Origin: Massospora cicadina
Lineage: Eukaryota > Entomophthoromycota > Entomophthoromycetes > Entomophthorales > Entomophthoraceae
Length of the DNA stretch: 64,000 nt
Direction of reading: 5' to 3'
Assembly (NCBI GenBank): GCA_022478985.1
Contig: JAKSZP010009659.1
Coordinates: 1 to 64,000 of the forward strand
Of this stretch, positions 36,463 to 48,867 are shown one piece after another; the stretch's first letter is position 1; each line of letters opens with the position of its first letter. The notes under the pieces are model-generated. The model was not told where the DNA came from and ran no database searches. It saw only the letters and a program-made list of their open reading frames with translations. The translations under genes and the position numbers were made by a program.

Positions 36463-38771
36463 ATGCTTCCAAGGCGCACCTTGAGGAGTTACCCTCAACT
36501 TTATACAAAAAAGATGAATCTACCTTGAGCATTCTGGATCCTGATCTTCTGACCTACCTTTTCTGGAATAGCCAAGACACATTAACTATGGGGGCAAATT
36601 TTCTAGGGAAAACCTTTGATTGTGTCCAGGGATACTTTGTGAAATTAAAAATTTCCAGTCATCTGAAACCTTTGCTTGACCTGTTAAGAACGCCTGAAAA
36701 ATTTGAAATAGACTTTAGTGAGCAAGTATGCCAGCATCATAAATAAAAAAGATTAATTAAGGAGATATTTTTTTCAAGGATATGAAAGTTGCTAGGAGAG
36801 AAGAAGCTTTTAAAGATATTTTTGAGCGTAATGACTATTGGATGCTAGGACCTCTCTATTGTGATGAAAAAGTTATGTTCACAAATCTTTTAGCGTTGAA
36901 AAAAAACTAAAAAATATTGGCTAAGCTACAAATTCATCCTCCAAAAAGAGATCAACCAATAAGAGTGTAAATGTTAAAAAACAATAGTCTTAATACTAAT
37001 GCTAATACTTATTTTGGTAATAAAAAACGAATTCTACCTTTTGATGTCATTTCCCACTCTTTTGCTTTAGAGCAGAAAGTGAAAAAAGCTCACAACCAGT
37101 TTGGGCCCAAAAGTGTTGAGTGACAAATCAAACTTGGACAAAAAGCATTGACAACACCAACCACTAGAATTGGCTTAAGTCAAGAGCTAGTTTTTAAACT
37201 CAACAATGGGATTAAGCCCTAAGAGCCCCATAAAGTCCCAAATACTGCCAGCTCATTGAAATGCCAAAAGCGCTGGATGAAACACTTGTGACTTACCTTC
37301 TCACATGTAGCAATAGATCCAAGCTTGATTTCTCACTGGCAAGTCTGTCACCCATCAATTTTGATTGCTCTACTCTAAAATTAAGCCAGATATTAATAGA
37401 AAATAATTGAGCTTACCTAGTTCCACCCTCAGCTTGAGATGATGCAGGTCCTGACTAACCTGAGCCTGAAATTAATTTGGGTGACCTTAAATCTAAGGCC
37501 AAAATGTTAATTAATTTTAAAAGTCAATATTTTACCTCAGAAAGGCAACCGGTTGTCCCAACCAGCAAGGCACCGCCTGTGGACCATTCACCTAAACTAT
37601 GACTCATTATCAATGCTGGGAACAAGATTATCGTCGTGGATGATCCTAAATCCTCTGATGAACTGGCTAAAGGATCTCCCCAGATCAAAGAGGTTTCTTA
37701 TCTAACTAACATTATCCAGATTAGCTGCAACTAGTACCCAGAGATGAAAATGGCAACCAAAGCTAACTGGAAGGGCCTGAAGTTGGGTCAAATCTCCTTG
37801 GGCAAATTCATGGGCACACATCCTCAATGAAACCAAGAAGGAGCTCTCACAGTTCAAGTGCAAGTTGGCCAAAATGAAGGTGCCCTTGCAGAGTTGTCAA
37901 AACAAGCTGCTGGAGGTCAAGGTAAAATTTGGGTATCTGGACTTGGAATGCCCAAAAGTCATTTCTGAGGTTGCCCATGACACCCTCACTGACTTAGCCA
38001 CTATTCCTGAGGGGTTGATTTACCCAATAAATGCTGTCAACCAAATTTAAGTGAAAGTTCCAAATGCTCCCAAACTTGATTAATTTGTTGACTCTAAGTC
38101 CCAATCTCACACCTCATATGATTCCACTACCAAAGCCTCTAGTTTTGAGGGTGTTGAGTTAGTTTTCAACATCAGAATTGAAGAAAAATTTATGAGATCT
38201 ACTTAGATGTGCAACCAGACTTGGAATGCTCCACGAATCATTCCAAGGTTGATATGACGCCATCATCAACTACTCCTGCTCCATGCATTAGCTTAAGAGA
38301 AAGGATTGAGGCTAAGGCCTGCTGACGATGATCAACTACTGCAAGGTAATGAGCTTTGGCTTACTTTACCCAGCACTGCACCACTGAACCAAATTCTCTC
38401 TCCAATTTTCCATGGGACAGATGACTACCTGATGTTTTACAAATTATTTATCCTTGGGTGCAAATCAGGGAAATCTTGTAACTGGTGCCCAAATCTCGTC
38501 AGCTACATGCACTTTAAGCACGCCATTGTTGTCCACTTCTAGCTATCTTCCAAATGGAAATCTCTCTATTCCAACATAGTTTTTTGATGATCTACTCTTT
38601 AAACTCCATTTTACCTTGTCAAGTTAACCCAAAGCATATGCTTATCCTTGACATCAATAAGGAACCTGATAAGTTATTCAACTTAATTATAAGAGTACAC
38701 CACAAATACTTTAATAATTATTTGGATTACTTATTCCGCCTGAACGAAGATTTACTCCACTTGGACAAGGC
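36463..38771 (+). pseudogene. E6 interior coding-like fragments, unknown
   Basis: Four open stretches on the + strand, 36525-36746, 37865-38050, 38306-38542 and 38554-38775, have a protein-like composition. The second has regular charged/hydrophobic spacing (KMKVPLQSCQNKLLEVKVKF) that could form a helix or coiled coil. The third carries two Cys pairs (ILGCKSGKSCNWCPN). I recognise no domain. They could be a decayed gag-like ORF or captured host sequence. Stops separate them, so no full gene remains. Confidence 0.4.
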
Positions 38772-38784
38772 TTGAGGGGGGCTC

Positions 38785-39525
38785 TCTTAGGATTCTCCAT
38801 ATGCAAGGTGTAAGCCTTGTCCTGGGTGAAGGTTGACATATACTGCTGTGTGGGACTTGACCTTCAAGCTACTCAAATGGTCCTATAAGTCCCAAATTAA
38901 GGTTTGAGCTTACATCATTAATTAAGTTTAAAATCTGTGGTATTATTTGAATTACTCCTAATTGGCTAATAATCAATAAAAATAATATTTACGAATAATT
39001 CACCTAATTTCAGGGCCACATTATTATGACTCCTTCATCTATGGCCCAAAGCTCCAAATATCTTCATCAGCTATTCATTTTGGAAGCTAGCAAGTTGGAA
39101 CTCTAAACCTGGACTATTGGAAGGGCTTCTACTTAAGGTTAATACTTAATCAAAAATATTCTATGAATTATCGCCAGGAGATTAAGAAGCTCAGCTGACC
39201 TTTCAGGTGGGGCGTGATGAAGGACAGACCAGTGGTAATTAATAATGAACAATGCTTCATTCTTCGCCATTTTCAATGAATTGTGATGCCCTTTTACTTT
39301 CAAAATCACTATAAATAGTACTATCTTATTTTTTGTAAAGTACTTTTTTTAAGAATATATTTTTTATCTATTATCTAGTTATACTTTATTCTAATGAACA
39401 AATCCTTGTCCATCTCTGCGTTTTATGACCCTGTCCTCTCAGCTGACTATAGCCTCCTGCAGTCAGCCACTATGTCATGCTCCACAGCGTTAGCACCTGC
39501 ACCTGCAACTGGTGGAGTTTTGACA
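38785..39525 (+). repeat. E6 3' LTR
   Basis: Partner of 35694-36443, with small indels and many substitutions. It ends TTTTGACA directly at the CCAGG duplication. Confidence 0.9.
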
Positions 39526-40319
39526 CCAGGCCAAATTAAGAACTGTTAGTCCTGAGTCAAACAAAACACTTTGAGCTTAAACTGCGTTAACCTTACCAAT
39601 CGACTTCATTTTCTTGTCTGCTCCAGCTGAGGTGCTTGAGAATGACTATAACAATTCTTGTTGGAACGCAATTCCTATTTGGGTTTGTAAAAAAAATTTT
39701 ATTAAAAAGTCATTCAGTAATTTCTCTACCAGATGCCAATTGTGTTATAAGAATAAGAGAAGAAGTAGGAGTAAGAACTGAGTATGCTTAGTAAAAACTG
39801 AGAGTACATTTATCTGTTCAGCATTACTCAGAAGATGAAAAGAACAAATCAGCTATAGATTACCATAGAAGCAGAGTCTGGCTTTCCTTGTACGCCATCT
39901 AAGAGATGGACCTAATGCCCAGAGTAAATAAGGCCATGCTGGTCTATAATATTATTGACGTATCTGAACAGACAATACTTGTAATTTGTTGTCCTAAATA
40001 AAGAGAACAGGAACCAATATTGATTCCTAAATTCTATGATTCTAACTGATAAGGAGAAGTCAAAGCCCTCTGGGAACATAATCAAACATCCTTTTAAGAT
40101 TAAAAAAGTGTGAAATCATTGCTAAAGCGAAGATGTCTCTCTATGATATAAAAAATATATAGGTTCATGCCATTGTTGGCATTGAAACTATAGGGCTTAT
40201 AACAACCACACAGGAATAACGAAAACTAATTGAACTCTTGGACCAATACTTGGATTTTTAACAGCAAACCTAATGATTATGGCTTATCTAAGGGAAAAGT
40301 TTCCATGATTGACAATGGG

Positions 40320-41138
40320 AACTCCATTTTCTTTCAATAAAATTCATACAGCCGTTTCAAAAGCAAAAAAAGTCGTTTGAAAGAACTATAGCAACTTAGA
40401 ATGCATTCTTGGTATGTGCTTCCAAGAGTCCTTGGGCGTCGCCCCTTATGCTGGTCAAAAATTAATGATGAGACTCACTTCATAGTCATGGACTATTTAA
40501 GATTAAAATCTTGACAAAGAAATGTTCTTACTATTTATTACGCATCAACAATGCCTTAACTGGCTTGGAGGATTGCTCTACTTCTCATCCATAGACCTAG
40601 CAAGTGGTTATTTGAAGATGGAATTGTTACTAGAAGATCAGGAGAACTGCGCTCTTATCATAAGTCAAAGCCTGTTTGAACCAACACATATGCCACAGGT
40701 CTTGTGCAATGCCCTGCCTATATTTTAAAAAAGTTAAGATCATATTTTCAGAGATCTAAAGATGTCAAGTATGCTTATTTCTTTAAGTTTATAACAGCGC
40801 CAATCAAGGCGCTTAAGGATTGCCAGCACACCTGAATGAGTTTTTACCCAGTTAAGAGAGAACAACCCCAAACTTAAGATAAGCAAGTGCTTGTTTCTAA
40901 AGAATAAAGTAGTATTCTTCAGCAATGAAGTGAACCAAATAGGAATCAAGTCCCATCAAAGGAAGGTTAAAGATATCAGCAAAATGAGTTACCTCAAGTG
41001 CATGAGGAATATCAAGTGTTCTTGGGCATGGTAGGTTAATACTGCCAATTATTCCAAGATTTGCAGACATAACTAAGATGCTCACTCACCTACTCAACGA
41101 AGGAGTTCTATTTATTTAAAGATTTGTGCATTAATATG
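40320..41138 (+). pseudogene. E5 reverse transcriptase remnant, cut by E7
   Basis: Frame 40522-40728 contains LYFSSIDLASGYLKMELL (first catalytic Asp block) and SLFEPTHMPQVLCNALPIF (the MPQGLCNAP block). Before it, 40430-40500 gives a decayed SPWAS and HFIVMDYL region. Where YxDD should follow (about 40770) the reading is lost. A connection block (QVFLGMVG-YCQLF in one frame, about 41018-41060) follows; the trace then ends at E7. The RNase H half continues after 47221, which confirms that E7 was inserted in an existing element. Confidence 0.78.
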
Positions 41139-41143
41139 CTTTC

Positions 41144-41925
41144 TGTCAGACTTTAGGGTTGAAGTCTAATCCTTCAAAGCTAGCCAAGGTGAAAAATGGA
41201 AAATATTACTTAACTGCTTGTAAATTCAGAAGTTCTAAATTAGATAATCTTAACTTTTCTAGAGAGAGGGCAGAGGTTACCCAAATAATAATTTATTAGT
41301 AGAAATTAAATAAAATGGTTCAGAGTTCCCACTAGTGATAATTGATTTTTAGAGACTTAACCACATGGATTTAGATGTCCCAAGAGAGAACTTTACAAAG
41401 AGCCCAATTAAAGTCAAAAAAGCGTTAAAGTTAGGATACTAAGTAAATGATAGCACCTTAAATAGTGTTAGGAAAATAATTTATATTAAAAGGGATATAA
41501 GGAGCAATCAGCGTAAGGCTTGAACTAAAAACAGATTAGGAAATACTATCTAAAATTTTCAGAATTAGGGAAATAGCAACAAACAATTGTACTTATAAGA
41601 TAGTGCGAAGTTATAATAAGGAGATAAAGCTGGAATAGGGCTTTGTTACCTACAATAAAGTGGTGTTTAGTCATATAGTATTGTCCTATAGTATCAAAAA
41701 GTGGATCATAGTGAGGGAAATATATTCCTGAGTTCATCTGTTAGGGATTTAACAATATTTATTGAATTTAGTTGATGCTATATCACTTAAAGTTTATAAC
41801 AATTTTAGGCCTTTGGCCCAATAAAACATTGATCAAAAAAATAGCAACCATAAGTTGAGATTGCTTGGGGTAAGATAAAATTTAAAAGGCTCAAGGTGAG
41901 GCTTCATCCAATTTAATATAAAAAA
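41144..41925. repeat. E7 left LTR
   Basis: Uninterrupted copy. AAGAGAGAACTTTACAAAGAGCCC (41382) recurs at 43987, and the second half (TGTCCTATAGTATC near 41681) recurs at 46966, which shows how the right copy is split. The right boundary is approximate. Confidence 0.78.
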
Positions 41926-43705
41926 CCTGAAAGATCCCCCTTCAAGACTCAGCCAGGAATGACAATTTATTTTCCTCATGTTGGATAATTACTACATAAT
42001 CCTAGAACGGCAGAGTTTGGATGAATATTACCTTATGGTATTTAAGATAAATTTTGGCCCAGTGAACGTAAAGAGTGTTTTTATAGGCATTCAGTAGTTT
42101 GAAACTTGTTTTGAAGACTTAACTCCATTTACCTTAAAAAGTTTGATCTTAATGAGGCGGGGATCTCAAGATTTGGTTAGTTCACCCAACTAATAATGGC
42201 AACCTTATTCTTGGAGTTAGGACTGAGGGTCTCATATAATGAAAAAAGATATTCAGTTTATGGTTGTTTTCATAACATAGTTTGACAGTGAGATTCTCAA
42301 AGTGATATATGTTCTTTATAAGATCATTGATGGCACAGCTTGAGGGTTAAGGTAAACTGAGGACTTAAGATGAAATTTCTGTCCAGAAACAAAGTTACTA
42401 TATCCCAAGAGAAAAGAAAGATTATCTGGTACATAAAAATCCCCTTGTATACTAGAAAATGTGAACTTGGGTTGAAAAGCATTGGTTCATTAGCTTGACA
42501 AAAACCTTTTAAGAAAAGGAAAGATAAAAAGTTATGTTCATCACCCAGGCGTTCAATTACAATTTTGGCATATTTGTCATCTATTTATAGTGGTGGAAAG
42601 GCGCTTGGTATTTTTATCATAGGTTGGATGGTTTATAAAAATTAATAACCACTGAATCATAGCCTAATAGATTAAAGTTTTGAAGTCAAGTTTTTAACTG
42701 AGATTAGGTTGTAAGCATGTAGTTTGATAATTCTAGAATAGGTATAGCAAAAAAGAAATTATTTCAGCTGCTGTGTTTGATTTTCAGGCAGGAGAAGGCT
42801 AGAGAAGGCAGGAGAATTTTTCACAGCTTCATATTGTATATCAAGGCGGTCAGGTGGCAGCTTCTTAATAGATCATCTATACTATATTAAGTTTTTCATG
42901 GGATTTTATATCTCTGACGTTATTGGGAATACCTAATATAGTAAAAATGTGAATAATAATAAATTATAAATAAAGTGTTTAAAAAAATTGGTGAGAGACT
43001 ACAATTTAGTTTTAAGCACTTAGCTCAGCTGCCCTGAGCTAATTATTGGGGTTTTTGTTTACTCAGAAGAAGTTGACAATTTTGGCTCAAATCATTTAGT
43101 TTGTTAGATCCAAGATCATCATCAGAACAACATTGGGCCTTAGTAGGGAAAAAGTACTAGTGTGGAGGCAACTAACTTTCCTGTTTAATTTTTTGTTTAT
43201 TGTTGGACTTCATCTTTGGTAGCAACATCCAATTCATTGGATTCAACAAGCCTAAATTCTAAGATCTTGTTCTTAAATTTCTTCAGTAATAAAAAATCCT
43301 GTTATTACGTTTTATGAAACTGAGTTAAGCTTTAGAAATAATTATACTCATCCACTTCAACGTTTTCAGATTCTATAAGAATGTTATTCAGCTAACTGAT
43401 TGTTTAAAGATGTATTGCCTTCAACTAGAATTAGCTTTCAGGTAGTGCAGTTGACATGATCTACTACTAAATAGTTTGCTTTTTTAATTAGATTCAGTAG
43501 GCCAAATAGAAATTTTGCGTTTCTCTTATTATATAAATTTTTTCAGATCAAAAAGGAAAGCTGTAAATAGATTTTCGTGGTTTGGATTACATCTTCATAA
43601 TTTTCTTGTTTAAAGAGAGTTGATAAGTAAATTCCATATCAGTAAGAGGTGTTTTATTAATTTCACTCACTTTAAATTAATTTTCGTCCAAAAGTAAGTG
43701 TATTA
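41926..43705. other. E7 interior, no gene seen
   Basis: 1.8 kb of AT-rich sequence with no ORF of note on either strand and no motif of a retrotransposon protein. Bases 41939-41950 include AGATCCCCCTTC next to the LTR edge, which on the - strand would be a purine tract (GAAGGGGGATCT). If that is the polypurine tract, the element is in - orientation. Confidence 0.45.
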
Positions 43706-44224
43706 TGTCAGAAGCAGCTTGGAAGTGGCATGGTTATAAGCACCCTATGTTAAAAGACGTGGCCTAGAAGGCATTTCTTATAAAGCTATCTAGGTTGGAA
43801 ATGGAAGATAGGACTTAGCTGCTAGTAAATTCAGAAGTCCTAAAAAGTAAGTTAGAACTTGGCCAGAGAGAGACCCAAGATGACTCAAATGATAGTTTAT
43901 TGGTAAGGACATAACTTAACTGGTTTAAAGGTCCCACTAGAAATAGTTGGTAATTAGGGACTTAGCTACATAGGTTATGAGGTCCTAAGAGAGAACTTTA
44001 CAAAGAGCCCAATTAAAGTTAAAGTTCATTAAAGTTAGTTTATTAAGTAAATGATACACATCTTAGCTAGTTATAGGAAATAAAAGTATATTGAAAGGGA
44101 TATAAGGAACAATCGTTGCAAGACCTGTTTAAACTAGAAGCAGATTGGAAAACTCTCTTAGTATTTTACAATATTAAGGAATAGGCGAGAAAAAAAGGTA
44201 AATCTATAATAGTAAAAGAATTGT

Positions 44225-46872
44225 TTAATTGTGTAATTCCTAACCATTTTTAGCACTAGCGGTGCCCATCCCAAAAGGGGAAGCCACCACACATCTTAAT
44301 TTGCAAATGAGCCAAACAAAGGGATTATTAGAGATAAGAAAAGATTCCTAATATGGCACCTCAGCTAACAGCCTAGGAAGCCATATCAGAAGGGGAGGAA
44401 GCTTTGGGGATACTTTTGTCCAGCACCCACTTTAGCTGGCGGACCATGGCGGACAGCATCAGGGTGGGAGCATCAGCGATATGAGGCATAAGGATGTATA
44501 ATTGTGGGTTTTCTTCATTTATGAGGCCAGTGTTAGCCATCGCCTCAACATATTGAGATGTTGATGCGCAGCAAAAGTGATGTGAGACAGCACACAAGTG
44601 AAAGACTTGATGAGCAGGCGGGTTTCAGGATAATCAGGGTTAAAAAGAGAAGTTTTTACTGCATCAATGCAAGCGTGACTTGCATTGAAAGTGTGCTCCT
44701 CAAATTCATACTTTGCATCTTCCTCAAAATCATGGGGATATTAGGGATAGGAATACCCTCAACAAGGGCTCCATTGCCCCATGAAGTTGCTGGCGAAGTA
44801 GTGTGTTGTCAGGGGCAGCTACAGCTTCAACTGACATTTTATTGATATTCTTATAAATTAGAAACTGTTTTTAAGGCGAAAACGGTGGGGCTGCAATTCA
44901 GGAGGATCAACAAAAGATTCCCCCAAAGTGAGATCTGGCTTGATGTGGTATGGCCATTCATCCTCATCAATCCATTAGAGAGCTTTGAATGGATTGGATT
45001 CTGCCAGCGCTGGGCCAGCCACCAGAATTGGAGCAGTGTCAGGAGCTGATTGGCCACATGCTGTGGACCACAGCAGCTCAGCTGAAACTGGTTTAACCTT
45101 CAACTCAGGATGCCATAATCTGGTTAAATTTTGATTCAAATTTTTAGAATTTAAATTTTGATTGGATGCCACTTTTGAAGCAGCACCAAATTGCGCCAAG
45201 GTTGGTGGCGGGAGGATTGAGCCCCATTCAAAAATTGGGGTGAAACAGCTGCGGGCCAAATGCCTGAGGGATGAGTTGCGCAAGTGGAAATCATATGGCA
45301 CTTGTGCTTCAAGTGGTCAAGCTCAAAGCACAAGGGGCATATGGCATGGCTGTTTTTGACGTGCACCCAGAATGGGTGATCAGGGGCGGATCTGATCACT
45401 GTGCAGGGAGTAATTGCAAGATGGGTATTATGATGAAATGGGAAGATTGTCACAAAAGCATGAGGCCCTGCCAGATGATCCTCCCCATTAAACCACAAAC
45501 TGTGAAAACAGGGTCAGCGCCATAACTGGCTAAACCCTCCGTAAGATCATGGTGGAGGCATTTTGGGAGAGATGTGAGGGCAACCCAGCAAACTGGACCT
45601 CCAAAGTGGCCTCATCTTGGAGCTGGGTTCGAATGGTGGGAATGGGAATTTTTGAAAGGGATTTGCAGCTTGGCTGTTTCTGCTGCAATGGCTTCTGAAC
45701 AGAAGCTAAGATCAAAGTACTTCTTAAAGGGGGAAGTTAATAAAGCTGGCGGGTTTAAAAACTGCTGTGGCTATCTCAATGATGGCCATGCTTGCATATG
45801 GGAAGAAATTTCCATATTTGACCTGGAGGCCAAAATGCAAATTGCTCTGTGTGAGCACCGCCTGGGAGCTTGCGAGGTGGTGGGCCAAGTCCTGATGGGG
45901 ACATAACGCCTGGTAGCGTTGGGAGGGCTAGCAGAACCAGCCCAAGCGCACTTTGGCGGCAGCTGAAATACACCAGATGGAAGCACATCACCACCCCAAG
46001 CTGGGGCAGCAGGCGTTGATAGCATTGACATTGGTAAGTTTTTGGCTCAATTGAGCAGTTATTTTTTTGTAATTTATAAAACCCAAATTTGGCTTTGATT
46101 TAGGTATCAAAGTGAAAAAAGATTGTAGTGACCAGCCTTAATTATAGTAAGTAAAGTTTTGGGATTTTGAATATAGGTGAACGGGAGGGGGTTCTTGTGC
46201 ACCTCAAATCTGTATTTTTAATTTTTTTATAATCAAATAAAAAGTTTTGTATATAAAAAAAATTATATTTTTAATGGAAATCGGTATTTTTTATGGCTGA
46301 GCAGTTTGATTATCAATTGATTTAATAGTTTTAATGGTTTCTACGCGGTTGGAGGGCAATTGCTAATTATCAAGTTAATCATTTTTAAGTAGTTATAGAT
46401 TGGTTGATTTGATAGTTGCAATTGTTTTTCCAAGCAGTTGATGGTTTTAAGTTGATTCATAGATTCAATTTGTTTTTGGCAAATGGTTAGTAATTTTTTG
46501 CTATTTTGATAGGATTTATTACTTCTAAACTTAATGATAGCCATCTACTAATTTATATAAAACAATATAGATAATATATGCTAATGGTTGGCTTACCTCA
46601 AGTAAACAAAATTACGTTAATCTATACGCACAAAAATATGCTGGGTAAAATGGGATATTGACATGATAAAAACTAAAGATAATTGGTAAAGAACAACTAC
46701 TTTTCAAAGAATTAATGATGTATGACTTCTTAGCCTCATGCTGTAAAAGGATGAAAGATAAAGTAAAAATTATAAACACAAGAAACGCCATATAGATTAA
46801 CTATTTTTTGGATCCAAAATATATTAACTAGCAAATGCCTTAATAAACATGGGTGAAGCTGTGTCTACCTGC
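44225..46872 (-). mobile_element. E8: CCHC-ORF unit inserted in the E7 right LTR
   Basis: About 2.65 kb absent from the corresponding place in the left LTR of E7. It has higher GC than its surroundings in 44350-46030 and carries - strand coding remnants described separately. I see no LTRs, inverted ends or clear target duplication at its edges, and no poly(A) on the - strand. The 5' end on the - strand (46060-46550) is AT-rich, with loosely repeated TTGATTTAATAGTT-like units. A related coding segment begins at about 63530 in + orientation, so this is a repeated family. It may be a truncated LINE or a gag-like unit. Confidence 0.65.
44343..46031 (-). pseudogene. E8 CCHC zinc-knuckle protein, LINE ORF1- or gag-like
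   Basis: Overlapping - strand frames (46031-45771, 45715-45530, 45498-45151, 45301-44975, 45057-44851, 44597-44373) appear to be one protein of roughly 550 residues broken by frameshifts. In order: a Pro/Ala-rich start; KYFDLSF in one frame near 45720; a VQFAGLPSHLSQ strand (frame 45715-45530); then FNGEDHLAGPHAFVTIFPF; and CPLCFELDHLKHKC (about 45330-45289), a C-x2-C-x4-H-x4-C knuckle. A second part (44597-44373) is open. A strand-rich domain followed by a knuckle is typical of ORF1 proteins of LINEs, but no endonuclease or RT follows. Function unknown. Confidence 0.55.
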
Positions 46873-47221
46873 TTGTATAAGCTAAAGCAAAGTTTAGAGA
46901 TAAGATGAGACAGAGCTTATAAAAACTTTGTTCCCTACAGAAAAGAATAATTGAGTCAGTGAGTACTGTCCTATAGTATCCATTAGTGGAAAACTTTGAA
47001 GGCAATTTATCCTGAGTTCATCCATTAGGAAATTTAACAGTATAATTGAGATTGTCCAATGCTATATAACTTGAAGTTATTAACAATAGCAGGCCTTAAG
47101 CCAACAAAGCATTGATCAATAAATAAATTTTAAATATAAGTTAATATTTCTTGAAGTAATAAATAATTATGAAGGCCCAAGTTGAGTCTTCATTCACAAT
47201 GTCAAAAGTCTTTACACTTTT

Positions 47222-47720
47222 TACAGCTTAAGCAGAAGCAATGGAGCCCCAATCTTATTAATTCCAAATTTTGCAAAGACCTTCTAACTTATATAGATTC
47301 CATAAACGTGGGTATGGAGCTATTCTACCACACTTAGAGGAAGAAGGAGTATAACATCCAATCAAACCCTACTCAAATACATTTACCAGAGCAGAGCTCA
47401 TCTACAAAGTTACAAGAGCAAGTTCCTAGTAGTGATCAAAGCAATAAGACATTTCTGACCCTATAATTGTGGCGTACAAATCAATATTTTATGGATTACG
47501 CCTCTATGAGCTGGTTAAAACATCAATGATTCAGACAGAAGGCTAGCATAATGGGTCGCTCAGCTGCAAGGCTACAAATTTGATATTCTTTATTAGAAAG
47601 GAGAGAAGCACCCGGATGTGGATGGCTTGTCACAATTACCTTTCTTCCATTTTCAGCCCATTAGAGCAATACAATCAATAAGATTATATGAAAACTAGAA
47701 GAGGAATGGAAGACGATGTG
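47222..47720 (+). pseudogene. E5 RNase H remnant, right of E7
   Basis: Directly after E7 the + strand reads a decayed RNase H: HKRGYGAILPHLEEEGV near 47305-47350 and PIKPYSNTFTRAELIYKV near 47357-47410, corresponding to the GAVLMQ...HPVAYYSKTFTPAERNY region. The block around 47530-47640 matches the segment ending in the DGLS motif (PDVDGLSQLP in one frame). It picks up where the RT piece stops at 41138, so both belong to one gene split by 6 kb. Confidence 0.72.
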
Positions 47721-47799
47721 GTGCAATTAAGAAGATACTGAAGAGTTGTTCCAAAGCAACATGATTCTGAGTTGGACAGCAGAGAACCAAGTATTGGAA

Positions 47800-48856
47800 A
47801 TATGGCTACCATATGCAAAGCCTAGAAAACAAATGGCTTTAGTCATGAAAGGACATCATCAATTAGGCCACATAAGGCGACAGACAATATATTATCATTT
47901 TAAGGAGGGATATTGCTGATAGGTCATATTGGATGATATCAGACAGGCTCTAAAGCTCTGTGTTGAGTGCACCCAATATAAGCCTATCCTAAAAAATTTG
48001 AGTTATAACATGTCCCTCCAGGAGCTCCTTTTCACAACGTTTCCATTGACTATACCATTCCCAAAGCCATCAAGTAGAAATCATTTTATAATTGCATCAA
48101 TATATCACTTCACCAATTGGGAAAAAAATTGCAGTCAAGGCATTTACTGAAAAATTCACCGCAAAATTCCTTTACCACCAAGTCATTACATTTCACAGAT
48201 GCCCTCAGATGCTCCTCTCCAACAAAGTACGAAATTTTTTATTAGATGTTGTGAGATACCTGATGGACTTAGTAGGTTTCAATCAGCAGTTCACCACGCC
48301 AAATATACCATTTACCCATGAAAGCGTGGAAAGAGTTAATGAAACTCTTTCATGGATCTTAACTAAATCAGATCAACCGCATATCCAAATGGGACATCTT
48401 ATTGCCATCAGCATTGTTCTCTTACCGGTTAAGATCCCACAGGACTATCAACATGTCTCCATTTAAGGCGCTATATGGAAGAGAAGCTGAAATGCCAATC
48501 TTGTTAACCCCTAGTGATGGGCGTGGATAGGAAGAAGATACTCCTGGCATATACAAAAAGTGTTACAAATAGTTAGCCAAAATTCAGCTGAACTTCAGCA
48601 GCAATATCATGAAGCCACTTTAGGTAGTAAAAGAGAGAATGGCCAAAGACCTAAGTTGCCATATTTGAGGTGAACAAAAAGTGATGTTCTATAATATGCG
48701 CAGAGGACACCCTGTGAAGTTACAGGCTATCTGGATGGAATCTGATACTGTTAGTATGAGAAGAGAAACCAAGTACTCTATCAGGTATGGTGCCGCCCAT
48801 ATCATATATAAGCATTTCTATGTGCGGCACTTGAAGTCTTTTCTTATGGTCTTGCC
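47800..48856 (+). pseudogene. E5 integrase remnant
   Basis: The zinc half is visible at 47840-47990 (KGHHQLGHIRRQTIYYHF, then CVECTQYKP with a good C-x2-C). Frame 48092-48466 (124 codons) runs through AVKAFTEKFTAKFLYHQVITFH, then LLSNKVRNFL, where the second catalytic Asp has become Asn, and SVERVNETLSWIL, where the Glu remains. An MSPFKALYGREAEMPI block follows at 48449-48496 in another frame, and a basic tail (VKLQAIW...TKYSIRYG, 48714-48795) resembles the GPY/F module. Dead by the Asp-to-Asn change and stops. Confidence 0.82.
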
Positions 48857-48867
48857 TTTGGGGGTTA

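Larger units (their letters stand above)
35694..39525 (+). mobile_element. E6: small LTR element without recognisable pol
   Basis: LTRs 35694-36443 and 38785-39525 with a perfect target duplication CCAGG (35689-35693 and 39526-39530). The 5' LTR is followed by TC and TGGTGCTCGCTACTGGG (36446-36462), a tRNA-type primer site like that of E4 and E9 with two changes. The 3' LTR is preceded by TTGAGGGGGGCTC (38772-38784), a clean polypurine tract. The 2.3-kb interior shows no zinc knuckle, protease, RT or integrase. It looks like a non-autonomous LTR element moved by enzymes of another element. Confidence 0.9.
41144..47216. mobile_element. E7: second insertion in E5, non-coding LTR element
   Basis: Direct repeats 41144-41925 and 43706-47216, the second interrupted by E8, flank a 1.8-kb interior. 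Both copies start TGTCAGA. Flanking five-mers are CTTTC (41139-41143) and CTTTT (47217-47221), a target duplication with one change. It sits exactly between the RT and RNase H halves of E5. The interior (41926-43705) is AT-rich with no ORF I can support, so this too is non-autonomous or fully decayed. Orientation cannot be fixed from coding content. Confidence 0.8.
43706..47216. repeat. E7 right LTR, split by E8
   Basis: The left part, 43706 to about 44224, and the right part, about 46873 to 47216, together correspond to 41144-41925. The gap is E8. The left LTR is continuous across the same point, so the gap is an insertion and not a property of the LTR. Confidence 0.78.

Noticed and set aside
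45574..45906. 110-codon + strand ORF in E8 as the coding frame
   Set aside because: The opposite strand holds the zinc knuckle and the similarity to E12, so the + frame is a shadow.
46290..46550. Loosely repeated TTGATTTAATAGTT-like units as a tandem array or CRISPR
   Set aside because: Unit length and spacing are irregular, and the sequence is low-complexity AT-rich DNA in E8.
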